A DNA stretch of 64,000 bases from an uncultured bacterium (GTDB lineage Bacteria > Myxococcota_A > Bradymonadia > Bradymonadales > Bradymonadaceae): positions 1 through 64,000 of the forward strand of contig CALJNB010000004.1 in the NCBI GenBank assembly GCA_937981985.1. Direction: 5' to 3'. Within the stretch, counting starts at the first letter, position 1. Each line of letters opens with the position of its first letter. A model generated the notes under the pieces. It saw only the letters and a program-made list of their open reading frames with translations, made no database searches and had not been told where the DNA came from. This document shows, piece by piece, positions 16,510 to 25,641 of the stretch. The translations under genes and the position numbers were made by a program.

Positions 16510-17637
16510 CTACGGGACGCAATTGACCAAGTTGTCCTGAAAATTGAGATCAAAAAGAATGGAAGGATCTTCTGAAAATCGTTTGAAGTCTGACTCACTT
16601 GGATGCCCAGGGAAGGGAGCGTAGAAATGATCTGGGCGATCCAATTCTGCATTTGCATTTCGCCAAAGTAGAACCCACGAAATGGCGCGGGTTTTTTCGT
16701 TATCCTGTAGGACTTTCAATAGGACCGTCGTAAACCAGTCTGGCCTTCCAATGCCTTCTAACCCTGTCTCGGTCAGTGCTGCGATCTTTTTTCGGCTAAG
16801 TGCAAAATCAACTACTGTTTCCAGACTCCTAATAAATTCCGCTTTTTGTCCGAACGCTATATTCTTATAGTCATCGTTGCCGATGATATCGACGAATGCG
16901 TCCCCTGGATACCATGTTCGGATCTCGCTTGTAGTTTTAGGAGAATCTAGTGCGTGTACCCACAGTATATTCGAGACACCAGCTTGATGGATATAGTCGA
17001 AGGTAAACCACCATAGTTTTTTAAAGAGTTCCGGGTCAGCGTCGCCCCACCAAAACCAATTGCCGTTCATTTCGTGGAAAGGGCGGAAGAAGATAGGCAC
17101 CGGAGAGACTTCCTGAAATAATTGGATAAGACGGTTAAGCCAGGTTTTATATTTTTCGTGTTCAGTACCGCCCGGTAAAATTGCGTTTAAAACAATATCA
17201 GAAGGAATGGATGTATCCCAGCTATCGCCGCCGGTAACAGGATTACTTGCGTGCCAACTTATCGTACTCAGGGAGCCGCGATCAAATCCCGTTTGGATTT
17301 CGGAAATCATAAAGTCAAAGGGGACTGAATCCAGGTTTTTCTCGTCACCGCGTTCCAATTTGCCGAGGTCCCACCCTATCATTGCGGGGCGCATACCCGA
17401 AGTTTCGAGAACATCAGATCGTCCGGAATCGCCAAACCATCTCACGCCGTAGGCTGCATCATCTTGATGTCCCAACAAAGTAGCTTCTCCGCTTTGGTCT
17501 TGGAGGAGACTCAGAACACAAGCCGATAGCGCGTTTGTCTGTGGGTTTGCTGGCGGTGAGTAAATATTAACCTTTAGTTCCTTCGTAGTACACGAGACCC
17601 ATAGGCTCAAAGCGATGATTAGTAGGATGTTTTTCAC
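16510..17637 (-). CDS. GH26 beta-mannanase-type lipoprotein
   Basis: A 375-residue lipoprotein (signal peptide ending WVSC) with a single glycoside hydrolase family 26 domain. GH26 motifs are clear: GHQDDAAYG near the N-terminus, RPFHEMNGNWFWWG with the acid/base Glu, and ALTETGLEGI with the probable nucleophile Glu. Family members cleave beta-1,4-mannans with a retaining mechanism. Lipid anchoring suggests that oligosaccharides are cut at the cell envelope. No neighbouring sugar transporter or other glycanase is visible. Exact substrate is uncertain because GH26 also includes beta-1,3-xylanases and lichenases. Confidence 0.88.
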   Translation of the reverse strand: MKNILLIIALSLWVSCTTKELKVNIYSPPANPQTNALSACVLSLLQDQSGEATLLGHQDDAAYGVRWFGDSGRSDVLETSGMRPAMIGWDLGKLERGDEKNLDSVPFDFMISEIQTGFDRGSLSTISWHASNPVTGGDSWDTSIPSDIVLNAILPGGTEHEKYKTWLNRLIQLFQEVSPVPIFFRPFHEMNGNWFWWGDADPELFKKLWWFTFDYIHQAGVSNILWVHALDSPKTTSEIRTWYPGDAFVDIIGNDDYKNIAFGQKAEFIRSLETVVDFALSRKKIAALTETGLEGIGRPDWFTTVLLKVLQDNEKTRAISWVLLWRNANAELDRPDHFYAPFPGHPSESDFKRFSEDPSILFDLNFQDNLVNCVP

Positions 17638-17681
17638 TCAAACAGAGTAGGGGAAGTGAATGTGAATGACAACCAGTCCCG

Positions 17682-17710
17682 TTGACACCTCGGGTAGGGC
17701 GACATAGATT
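17682..17710 (+). promoter_or_regulatory. Sigma-70-type promoter of the ABC operon
   Basis: TTGACA (17682-17687), a 17-base spacer and TAGATT (17705-17710). The expected start of transcription is about 20 bases before the first ATG of the ABC operon. Confidence 0.55.
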
Positions 17711-17737
17711 CTCAATACTCCTTCACACGGTCAGACA

Positions 17738-18526
17738 ATGTCGATGTTAAAAAAATTCGGTGAATTCTTTGTTACGATTGAATCAGACGATGGTATACCA
17801 GCACAAGCAGGTTCTGCGGATATCGAAGAGGCGGCAAGCGCCGCAGCGAATCATGTTTCGAGTCGAGGCGAAAAGCCTTCCAAGCGTGAGAAAGTAAAAG
17901 TTGAAGACCCCTTTGCCGACGACGATTTCGATATTGCGGCTTTGGAAAGAGAGCTCGCGTCAGATAAAAAAGCAGCAGCCGCGGCTGGACACATCCCCCG
18001 TCCCTCCAAATCGACGGGTGGCACGAAGAACGGTGATTTTAGTCCCAGCTCCTTCGACGAGATCTATCAAAGATCAGGTTTACCTGCAGAGATGTCCACC
18101 GATTTTACGGTTTATACCATCGAACAACTGCTCGCTAATCCCCATCTTCAAAACTTGCCAGAAGCTACAAAACGAGCATCATTAATGGTGGCCTTGCAGG
18201 CTCGAAATATAACAGCAGCCGAAGTTGTGTCAGACGCGAGAAACCGTGATCACGCATTAGACGAGCATGATGCTGAACTCATGAACACGCTAATCGATAT
18301 GGAAGCCACGACTGAGCAAAAAAACAAGCAAGCAGAAGAACGTATTAATGCGTTACTTGACGAGCTACGCTTAGAGATGGCTGCAAATAACGAAAAGGTA
18401 GAACTGGCAAAGGCGACCTATTACGATTGGAAAAAGTCAAAAAAGGACGAAGAGAAACGACTTTTTGACGCGATTTCACACCTTGTCGAACCTGGCGCCG
18501 GTAATCCTGTTTCCCAAGACGACTAA
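17738..18526 (+). CDS. Hypothetical protein of the ABC operon
   Basis: A 262-residue acidic soluble protein without signal peptide or TM helix. The N-terminal third is low-complexity and charged. The middle (about residues 115-170: YQRSGLPAEMSTDFTVYTIEQ) looks folded, and the last 80 residues are a probable coiled coil. I do not recognise the family. It is first in the operon with the SBP-OmpA fusion, permease, ATPase and a membrane coiled-coil protein, 29 bases before the SBP gene. Co-transcription suggests an accessory role in that transporter. Confidence 0.65.
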   Translation: MSMLKKFGEFFVTIESDDGIPAQAGSADIEEAASAAANHVSSRGEKPSKREKVKVEDPFADDDFDIAALERELASDKKAAAAAGHIPRPSKSTGGTKNGDFSPSSFDEIYQRSGLPAEMSTDFTVYTIEQLLANPHLQNLPEATKRASLMVALQARNITAAEVVSDARNRDHALDEHDAELMNTLIDMEATTEQKNKQAEERINALLDELRLEMAANNEKVELAKATYYDWKKSKKDEEKRLFDAISHLVEPGAGNPVSQDD

Positions 18527-18555
18527 ATAAACCCTAACTAAACAAGAGAAAAATA

Positions 18556-20139
18556 ATGGCAAATATTAGAATCAATACAGGCGGAAAGATACTCGCCGCC
18601 GTCCTTGCGATAGCAGCACTTGGATTCGTTGGGTGGAAATTACTACCTAAAAAAGATGCTGTTAAAGACAGTAAAGTTATTCCGAAGATTGATGGCAAAG
18701 AGACCAAAACAGCGGCGTCGGCCGATGATGGAAAATCAACGCCAGGCATCGATCGTCCGATTAAAGTCGCAATTGTTACGTGGGGTGGATATGCCGGCGG
18801 CATTTTGGCCAACAACGGATTTGCAGCGAATAAAGAAAGTATCTTTTGGAAAGAGTACGGTATCGAAGTTGAGCTCAAGGTGATCGATGATTATGCAGCA
18901 AGTAGAGACGCCTTTAAAAAAGGCGGGGACAATGGTGGCGTCGATATTATGTGGGGAACCGTTGACTCCTATGCTCTTGAATATCCCGAAATTAAAGCTC
19001 TAAATCCTCAAGCTTTTATGCAATACGATTGGTCGCGTGGTGGGGATGCGATAGCGGTCACTAAAGAAATTAAGGAAGTTGCGGATCTCAAAGGCAAACG
19101 CGTAGCCGTTGCCGAGGCAACTCCATCGCACTATTTTGCCCTTTATCTTCTTTCTCAAGCGAATATGAAAACCGGTGACGTCAATTTTGTTTTCACAGCT
19201 TCGGCCATTGAGGCAGCGGCGCTCTTCCGAACGGGAAAGGTTGATGCGGCAGTAAGTTGGTCGCCAGATGTTTATCAAGCAGCTGAAGCCCGCGAAGGCG
19301 GACATATCCTAGCGTCAACCAAAGATGCAACAGCACTTATCGCCGACATCTTTATTTCTCGAGGTGATTTTGCGGATAAACATCCCGAACTTTTAGCCAA
19401 ATTTTTATTAGGTTGGTTTGATGGTGTTGAAAAAGTGAATGCCAAGCCAGCGTCTGTTTATGATCTCATGGTTGCTGGTTTTGAGGGAATTAAAAAAGAA
19501 GATGCGAAGGGAATGATAGAAGATGTTAAGCTTCCGAGCTATGCTGAAAATCTCGCATTCTTTGAGGTTACCGGTGATCAACTTCGTGGCTACGATGACA
19601 TATACAATGAAAGTGTAACAATCTGGAGAAGTCTTGGTAAAATTTCAGGAAAAACGGTTGCTGAAGCAACACGTACTCCAAAATATTTAAACGCGATTAG
19701 AGTCGAAGCCGAGAAGCGCTTTGGGAAAGTTGAAGCTAAAGAAGCCACAAAAGAATTTGCATTCGATTTTAACGAAAAGAAAAAGCCAAAGGAATCGATT
19801 CTCACCAAGCGCATTTCAATCTTTTTTCCATCAGGAAAATTTGAACTCGACGGAAATGCGAAGACGGTTCTCGATGATGCTGCGGCTCTTGCCCAAACAT
19901 TTGGTTCGGCGGGAATGCGTGTTACGGGTAATACGGATAGCAAAGGTAATGCAGCGAAGAATCAGACCTTATCACAAAAACGAGCACAGGCGGTCGTGGA
20001 TTATGTCATTCAAAAACATGGCTTTCCTAAAGATAAGTTTATTGTAGTCGGCGCTGGTTCTAAGAACCCGGTCGCTGACAATAATACTAAAGAAGGTCGT
20101 CAGCAAAATCGTCGTACCGATTTCGAAATTGTCCGTTAA
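18556..20139 (+). CDS. Membrane-anchored substrate-binding protein fused to OmpA-like domain
   Basis: A 527-residue protein. An uncleaved signal anchor (about residues 9-31) is followed by a Lys/Asp linker. A TauA/NMT1-type periplasmic binding domain spans about 70-390 (IKVAIVTWGGYAGG, VAVAEATPSHYFALYLL). An OmpA/MotB-type peptidoglycan-binding domain fills about 415-527 (FFPSGKFELDG, TGNTDSKGNAAKNQTLSQKRA, NRRTDFEI). Such fusions would hold the binding protein between the inner membrane and the cell wall. Downstream permease and ATPase genes show that it serves an ABC importer of the nitrate/taurine/aliphatic-sulfonate class; the substrate is unknown. Confidence 0.85.
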   Translation: MANIRINTGGKILAAVLAIAALGFVGWKLLPKKDAVKDSKVIPKIDGKETKTAASADDGKSTPGIDRPIKVAIVTWGGYAGGILANNGFAANKESIFWKEYGIEVELKVIDDYAASRDAFKKGGDNGGVDIMWGTVDSYALEYPEIKALNPQAFMQYDWSRGGDAIAVTKEIKEVADLKGKRVAVAEATPSHYFALYLLSQANMKTGDVNFVFTASAIEAAALFRTGKVDAAVSWSPDVYQAAEAREGGHILASTKDATALIADIFISRGDFADKHPELLAKFLLGWFDGVEKVNAKPASVYDLMVAGFEGIKKEDAKGMIEDVKLPSYAENLAFFEVTGDQLRGYDDIYNESVTIWRSLGKISGKTVAEATRTPKYLNAIRVEAEKRFGKVEAKEATKEFAFDFNEKKKPKESILTKRISIFFPSGKFELDGNAKTVLDDAAALAQTFGSAGMRVTGNTDSKGNAAKNQTLSQKRAQAVVDYVIQKHGFPKDKFIVVGAGSKNPVADNNTKEGRQQNRRTDFEIVR

Positions 20140-20145
20140 TTTTTC

Positions 20146-20165
20146 CCCGACCGAGAGTCGGGTTT
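20146..20165 (+). terminator. Intercistronic hairpin between SBP and permease
   Basis: CCCGAC (20146-20151) pairs with GTCGGG (20157-20162) around CGAGA, followed by only TTT. It could lower downstream expression so that binding protein exceeds permease, or stabilise the upstream message. Too weak a T-tract for a full terminator. Confidence 0.45.
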
Positions 20166-20183
20166 ACCCATTAAGGTTCCCCA

Positions 20184-20987
20184 TTGTTTGAACTCCGACA
20201 AGCTCTACCGAAATCTACGCGCTATGCGATCGGTGGAATTACGATTGCAATTCTCGTCATAATTTGGGTAGCAGTAACGGCAAGCGGTGCTTTTAGCGCT
20301 GCCGTTCTTCCAGGGCCAGGAGACCTCTTTCGGTCTATTCCGAAGATGTGGAACGCACCAAATTTCATGGCAATGAATGCGTTGACATCTTTAGGAAGGA
20401 TTACCGCCGGATTCATTTTGGCCGCGCTGGTCTCTATTCCCTTGGGGATTTTGATGGGATCTTTCACGCCTATTCGCGCTGCTGTTAATCCAATAATCAT
20501 CCCTATGCGGTTTTTACCGATCGCGGCTGCCGTGCCCATTTTCATTCTTTGGTTCGATTTCGGCGAGACAATGAAAATTACATTGCTCTTCGTGGGAACC
20601 TTTGTTTATTTATTACCTTTGGTTGTGGAAACCGTAGATCAAGTTGATGACGTTTACTTACGAACCGCTGCTACTTTAGGCGCCACAAAGAGTCAGATTA
20701 TTAAGACCATTTTGGTGCCGGCATCGCTCCCGGCTATCTTTGAGGCACTTCGTGTTATGTACGGTATCGGCTGGACCTACGTAATGCTCGCCGAATTCGT
20801 GACCGAGGAGGGGACAGGATACGCAGGTATAGGGTACCTCATTAATAAAATGCGTCGTTTCGGGTCGCTTAGCGATGTTTTGGTTTGTGTCATATTGATT
20901 TTGATTATCGGTGTAGCCGTTGACCGGCTTCTAGCATTTATCGGGCGATTACTATTCGCCTGGGCCCAACCCGCGGTGAAAGGATGA
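20184..20987 (+). CDS. ABC transporter permease (TauC/SsuC-like)
   Basis: A 267-residue inner-membrane protein with about six TM helices of the binding-protein-dependent permease type. The EAA-like loop that contacts the ATPase is seen at about residues 160-180 (RTAATLGATKSQIIKTILVPASLP). The start is TTG 20184 with AAGG seven bases upstream; no ATG fits. It overlaps the ATPase gene by four bases. Homology is to the nitrate/sulfonate/taurine permeases, agreeing with the binding protein. Confidence 0.9.
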   Translation: MFELRQALPKSTRYAIGGITIAILVIIWVAVTASGAFSAAVLPGPGDLFRSIPKMWNAPNFMAMNALTSLGRITAGFILAALVSIPLGILMGSFTPIRAAVNPIIIPMRFLPIAAAVPIFILWFDFGETMKITLLFVGTFVYLLPLVVETVDQVDDVYLRTAATLGATKSQIIKTILVPASLPAIFEALRVMYGIGWTYVMLAEFVTEEGTGYAGIGYLINKMRRFGSLSDVLVCVILILIIGVAVDRLLAFIGRLLFAWAQPAVKG

Positions 20988-21811
20988 GCGAAGAAATGGA
21001 AAATAAAAAAATACCGGTGGTTGAAGTTAAGGGACTTACAAGGACCTTTACGACCTCAGAGGGGGAATCTTTTACGGCGATAAAAGACGTAAATCTGGTG
21101 ATAGAAGACCGACCCGACCGCGGCGAAATGTGCGCAGTACTCGGCCCCTCGGGTTGCGGAAAATCGACCCTCTTGAATATGGTGGCCGGTTTGGATATGC
21201 CAACTTCGGGAACCGTTAAAGTAGATGGGAAGTCGATCGAAGGCCCGGGGCCCGACCGCGGTATGGTTTTTCAAAATTATTCAAGTATGCCTTGGATGAA
21301 TGTCCTTGAAAACGTTGCCTACGGTTTAAAGCTTCGGGGAATGAGCGTTAATGAGCGCCACGATCGAGCTAAGAAACTTATCGATCAAGTCGGTCTGAGT
21401 GGACACGAATTAAAATATCCAAAAGATCTCTCCGGCGGGATGCGTCAACGGGTAGCTATTGCGAGAACACTTGCAGTAGAACCCAACATTATCTTGATGG
21501 ATGAGCCTTTCGGGGCATTGGATGTGAGTACGCGCGTTGAGATGCAGGATATGCTTCTGCGTATCAATCTTGAGTTACAACCGACGATTCTTTTCATAAC
21601 TCATGATATTAGTGAGGCCGTTTACCTGGCCAATCGCATTTATATTTTCTCTGCGAGTCCGGGGACAATCGTCGACGTTATTGATGTTGACCTTCCGATC
21701 GAACGTGATCGAACCATTAAACATTCCCCACGATTCCGAAAATATGAATCAATGATTTTGGAACGTATTCATGAATTGGGTGAAGACTCTGAATACAAGA
21801 CTACGGTTTAG
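20984..21811 (+). CDS. ABC transporter ATP-binding protein (TauB/SsuB-like)
   Basis: A 275-residue cytoplasmic ATPase. Walker A is GPSGCGKST, Q-loop VFQNYSSMPWMNV, signature LSGGMRQR, Walker B IILMDEPFGALD, and the H-loop His is in FITHDISEA. This pattern is that of the nitrate/sulfonate/bicarbonate importer subfamily. It overlaps the permease by four bases and is followed after three bases by the membrane coiled-coil gene. Confidence 0.92.
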   Translation: MSEEMENKKIPVVEVKGLTRTFTTSEGESFTAIKDVNLVIEDRPDRGEMCAVLGPSGCGKSTLLNMVAGLDMPTSGTVKVDGKSIEGPGPDRGMVFQNYSSMPWMNVLENVAYGLKLRGMSVNERHDRAKKLIDQVGLSGHELKYPKDLSGGMRQRVAIARTLAVEPNIILMDEPFGALDVSTRVEMQDMLLRINLELQPTILFITHDISEAVYLANRIYIFSASPGTIVDVIDVDLPIERDRTIKHSPRFRKYESMILERIHELGEDSEYKTTV

Positions 21812-21814
21812 TAA

Positions 21815-22654
21815 ATGGCTGAAAAGAAAAAACAACGTAACTTACATAAAGAAGCTTTTTTTAGTCAGTATAATATCATCCTTCTCGCGTTTGCGGTTAT
21901 CGCCGCGGTTCTAACTGGAAGTTTTTTACCGATCGTCGCGGCTGTAGGTTTAGAGGTTTTGTACCTGGCTTTCGTTCCTGAGACCCAAATTTTTAAGCGT
22001 TTGGTCGACCAAAAATATTTGGAGATCGATAAAGAAGAAATCGATAATCAATACGAAAAGAGAATGTCATTACTTCAGTGGGGACAACGTGAGCGTTACG
22101 AATCTTTAGCGGGACTTATTCAAGACACGAAAGCAAACTTGAATAAGCACGGTGATGGGTTGGGGGATTCGATGGTTGGAAAACTTCGAACTCTCGAAGA
22201 ACGTTTCCTTTGGATGATGGAGACTGCTAATTCCTATGATCATTACCTAGGAAACGTGGACCACGATACGTTGCAACGGGATTTACATCACGTTCAATCG
22301 TCTATTTCTACCGCGTCGGGCGTCGTAAAAAAAACGCTTGAAGAACGTCATCATATTCTTAAAAAACGTCTGGAACGTCTGGAGAAGGTTTATGAAAATC
22401 GAACGGTCCTGACGACCCAGATTTCTACTGTTGAAGATATCATGCGGCTCATTTTTGAGTCATCGCTTTCAATGACAGATCCTCGCGGTGTTTCAAAACA
22501 GGTGGATGATTTACTTATCGATGTAGAATCGACCGAAGAGACGGTTAACGAACTCGACGGCGGTGAGTTTGAAGAAGAAATGGAATTGGAATTTGATGCC
22601 GAGCTTGAAAAAGCGTTGGCCGAAGCCGAAGAAGCCAGCGAGATCCATCTCTAG
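21815..22654 (+). CDS. Membrane-anchored coiled-coil protein
   Basis: A 279-residue protein with one hydrophobic hairpin or two TM helices near residues 18-55 (YNIILLAFAVIAAVLTG, then a second segment ending YLAFVP). The rest is a long helical, probably coiled-coil cytoplasmic region with a very acidic C-terminus. I do not recognise a named family. As last gene of the ABC operon, three bases after the ATPase, it is likely a scaffold or regulator of that transporter. No terminator was evident after it. Confidence 0.65.
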   Translation: MAEKKKQRNLHKEAFFSQYNIILLAFAVIAAVLTGSFLPIVAAVGLEVLYLAFVPETQIFKRLVDQKYLEIDKEEIDNQYEKRMSLLQWGQRERYESLAGLIQDTKANLNKHGDGLGDSMVGKLRTLEERFLWMMETANSYDHYLGNVDHDTLQRDLHHVQSSISTASGVVKKTLEERHHILKKRLERLEKVYENRTVLTTQISTVEDIMRLIFESSLSMTDPRGVSKQVDDLLIDVESTEETVNELDGGEFEEEMELEFDAELEKALAEAEEASEIHL

Positions 22655-22701
22655 ATTTTGCTGAGTTTCTATTTTGATGACTCATTCGTTAAGCAAGGAA
22701 C

Positions 22702-23163
22702 TTACTCAATAATTTTGTGAATGATGACGTAGTCACCACCTCGACTCTGAACAGGAAATTCGTCACAGGTATCCCACGACCCTTTCCTAATAATTTCGAT
22801 CTCTAGAGCTACTATTCTACTTTCACTTTTCTCGAAGACGCTTTCTAGTTCTTCCTTAGTAACCTGACTTTCACAGAATTTTATAAAATAGTCTTGAATG
22901 GATCGACGGACGTAGAATTCAAGCTGTCCCGGGTTTCCACGTTTATTTATAAAAGGCTTGGAAACGATTTCAGCGGTGACGTTTTCACCATGCTTTCCTT
23001 TTTCGTCAGGGGCTTTATCGCCGACCACGTTATGGGTTGTCATCACTTTCTTAGCTATTTCTGTGCTTTGAGATCTTGGTTGTTGAAGGTCACGATCCTT
23101 GATTTTAGTTCTCGGACATGCGGTCAAGCTCACAAAAATGAAAATCAAAAAGAGTCGATGCAT
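22702..23163 (-). CDS. Small lipoprotein
   Basis: A 153-residue lipoprotein of unknown role. ATG 23163 starts a clear signal peptide with lipobox SLTACP; the longer frame upstream would bury it. The mature part has two further Cys residues (FCESQ and DTCDEF) that could form a disulfide. No family recognised. It is transcribed divergently from the large motor-like operon that starts about 80 bases away, so the two may share a regulatory region. Confidence 0.6.
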   Translation of the reverse strand: MHRLFLIFIFVSLTACPRTKIKDRDLQQPRSQSTEIAKKVMTTHNVVGDKAPDEKGKHGENVTAEIVSKPFINKRGNPGQLEFYVRRSIQDYFIKFCESQVTKEELESVFEKSESRIVALEIEIIRKGSWDTCDEFPVQSRGGDYVIIHKIIE

Positions 23164-23245
23164 TATAAATCCATTTTTAGTTATGGCGTACCCATGTAAT
23201 AAATTTGGATACAACGTACTCCGCTTTTCTTCAGAAGACCACAAG

Positions 23246-25021
23246 ATGCTTTCTTTCGTTAGCTCTGCCACAGCCAGGCCAATCAAAGATCATTTGATTA
23301 TCGATCCTTGGGCACGAATCTGGCATATTGCGACTTCGACTTTAAGCCAGGCCACCACTTTGTTGAAATATCTTCAGATTTCGATTTTCGTACTTTTGAG
23401 CGCCTGCTCTTTTGTACGTTTCGAAGTGAGTCCGTACGTCGTACGAGATGTGGAGATTTATTATTCCGAGCAAGAAGACGTTACCTTTTTCTTTTGGAAG
23501 ATTAGACAGGAAGCCTTGCTTGATAAAGTCAGCTTTGAACAGTTTCAAAATTCTGATTATCGCGAAATAAGATTGGATGATGCGTTATTCCCCGCGGCGC
23601 CTTTTCAATGTGGTAACCATTGGTGTTTCCAATACCAGCAGACAGGGAAATACGAAAACGTATTAGAACCGATTCGTTCGGTTCATTCCAACCAAGGTGT
23701 TTTCGCAGGTACGAAGCCCCGACTGGAAACGGTAGGCACGACCTTTGGAAGTGAGCCCATCGGGATCGATAATAATAATCGTATCGATCCTCATCTTTAC
23801 GATTGGTTTGGCGAAAATAAGGTCGTTCTGAAGCGCGGATTCGAATGGCAATTTCGAGATCCTGGGGGGAACGATTGTGGGGCAGCAACTCAACCTTGGG
23901 CTTCGTTTTCAGGCGAAATCGATTCCAAACACGATTGGGTAGAATCGGCTAGTGCTGCGTGTTTCGCACTTCGTCCCAAACGAATTGATGGGCGAGGCGC
24001 GGAAGTTTTGATCCGATTACCCGCGTCAGCCGAAACCACCTTTGAGAAACAGCGCTACGATGCAGCTACAGAAATAGCTCATGCAGTTTATGGGGTTCTT
24101 GTTGATATGGAAATTCCCAACGATCAACGTTGTAATCAAATTAAGGATTGGCTGGCGTCCACGATTGAAGGGGCGATAGCTTCAAACTCTGAATCCCATA
24201 CGCTTCTTGGAATCTACACCCCGCTTTCAACTGTCGATGGCGAATCGCTATCGGGTTGCGAGCAACGCAATCAACAAGATTTTCCGCTAGCAAAAATGAT
24301 ACAAGATGCAAGGTCGGAACTGTCGCTCATCGAGAAACCGGTCCGAGTAATATGGATTTATGTAAATAATATTGATCAAGCACCGGCTGACCGGGTTTTA
24401 ACTCAGATTGTAGGGCTCCAAACGGCGCTTTCGAATAGTTTTTTGACTTATAACTTGGCGATTGGGTCCGATTTCATCATTCAATATTTTCAGCAAGACT
24501 CGCCTTTGGATGTGTTCGATGAAGATCCTGACGGAGAATTTGATCTTAATCCATTTAAACACGGGATTGGTTGGCGTCCGATCGAGGATGCTACCTTTGG
24601 TGCAGACATTCGTTCTTGGGCGAAGGCGAACCTTCCCTTTCACACCATGATTCACAACGACCGAACTGAGATTCCGATAAAAAAATGGACCGATGCAGCC
24701 GACGCAAAACGTTTTAAAATTTGCCAGGCAACGCCCTTTGAAGTCGACTTGATCGGTCTTAAAAGTCCCCTTTTTCAGTTCACGCGATTGGAGCCCAGTC
24801 TTGTCTGGCCCGATGATCAAGACCCATTTTTTTCTGTTCGAATTGATCCACAGATTCTTCTCCCAAAAAACGCTTATCGGCTTCAGCGCGTCGATACAGT
24901 CATCGAGGCTTGTCTACGTTTCTGCGACGCCCGTTTTCAGACTCAATCTAGAGAAGTATTTCAGAGTTGGTCGCAAACCCCCGGGGAAAGAGCCATGGAG
25001 ATTTGTCAATGGACCGAATAA
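23246..25021 (+). CDS. Large lipoprotein, first gene of the motor-like operon
   Basis: About 591 residues. A hydrophobic stretch ending in the lipobox FVLLSAC lies near residue 50 from ATG 23246. TTG 23360 or 23363 would give a conventional short signal peptide, so the start is uncertain. The mature part is mixed alpha/beta with several Cys residues and no family that I recognise. A stretch around residues 350-400 (EKPVRVIWIYVNNIDQAPAD) resembles the central strand and helix of a Rossmann- or vWA-like domain, a weak hint only. The gene overlaps the next by 13 bases and heads an eleven-gene operon of envelope proteins. Confidence 0.6.
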   Translation: MLSFVSSATARPIKDHLIIDPWARIWHIATSTLSQATTLLKYLQISIFVLLSACSFVRFEVSPYVVRDVEIYYSEQEDVTFFFWKIRQEALLDKVSFEQFQNSDYREIRLDDALFPAAPFQCGNHWCFQYQQTGKYENVLEPIRSVHSNQGVFAGTKPRLETVGTTFGSEPIGIDNNNRIDPHLYDWFGENKVVLKRGFEWQFRDPGGNDCGAATQPWASFSGEIDSKHDWVESASAACFALRPKRIDGRGAEVLIRLPASAETTFEKQRYDAATEIAHAVYGVLVDMEIPNDQRCNQIKDWLASTIEGAIASNSESHTLLGIYTPLSTVDGESLSGCEQRNQQDFPLAKMIQDARSELSLIEKPVRVIWIYVNNIDQAPADRVLTQIVGLQTALSNSFLTYNLAIGSDFIIQYFQQDSPLDVFDEDPDGEFDLNPFKHGIGWRPIEDATFGADIRSWAKANLPFHTMIHNDRTEIPIKKWTDAADAKRFKICQATPFEVDLIGLKSPLFQFTRLEPSLVWPDDQDPFFSVRIDPQILLPKNAYRLQRVDTVIEACLRFCDARFQTQSREVFQSWSQTPGERAMEICQWTE

Positions 25022-25641
25022 TCTCAATATTGTCTCTTTGTTTTTTTATGTTAATCGCGTCTGTATCGTTGGCTCAAGAACGGCCGACCGTTCAAAATCG
25101 ATTTGCGAAGAAGTCAGGCGCGGTTTCGGGGCACCTAACGGGTTCCACGCACGTGCGAAACGATTTTTACGATGCTTTCGGTTTTGGTCTGGACCTCAGC
25201 TATTACTTCGGCGAATCTTTCGGCGTTGAAATACGCGGGGTGTTGATTCAAAGTTCACTGTCGGCTCCAGCGCTTGACCTCAAAGAGCGGACGGGTCTAA
25301 CACCTGATACCTATCCACAATTCGGTATGATTCTTGGGGGAGCTCGTTATTCGATCGGCTACGGGAAGATACTGATATTCAAAAATCTTGTAGTTCATTT
25401 CGATCCTCAGCTTTTCCTCAATGGTGGCGTCACGTTCGCTGAACGTCGAATAATCCCGACCGGTCTTTTTGGAGTGTCTTTATTGAGCCATTTCCGTTGG
25501 GGTTTGCAGCTCAAAATTGATCTTGCAGGAAGCCTTCAGTTCGAAGACCGAACCGATCGGGGAACGGTAACGAGTTTTGGGTTTATGCCTTCCATCGGAA
25601 TAGGCTGGAATTCAGGAATACTTGGTGGGAGGAACCCATGA
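25009..25641 (+). CDS. Outer-membrane beta-barrel protein
   Basis: A 210-residue protein with a signal peptide (ending VSLAQ) and alternating hydrophobic strands typical of an eight-strand barrel (FGFGLDLSYYFGESFGVEIRG, ending GIGWNSG). It resembles the outer-membrane beta-barrel domain proteins common in myxobacteria-like genomes. ATG 25009 lies inside the end of the previous gene; longer starts would hide the signal peptide. It overlaps the following lipoprotein gene by four bases (ATGA). Likely part of an outer-membrane complex with the neighbouring barrels and lipoproteins. Confidence 0.75.
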   Translation: MDRIISILSLCFFMLIASVSLAQERPTVQNRFAKKSGAVSGHLTGSTHVRNDFYDAFGFGLDLSYYFGESFGVEIRGVLIQSSLSAPALDLKERTGLTPDTYPQFGMILGGARYSIGYGKILIFKNLVVHFDPQLFLNGGVTFAERRIIPTGLFGVSLLSHFRWGLQLKIDLAGSLQFEDRTDRGTVTSFGFMPSIGIGWNSGILGGRNP

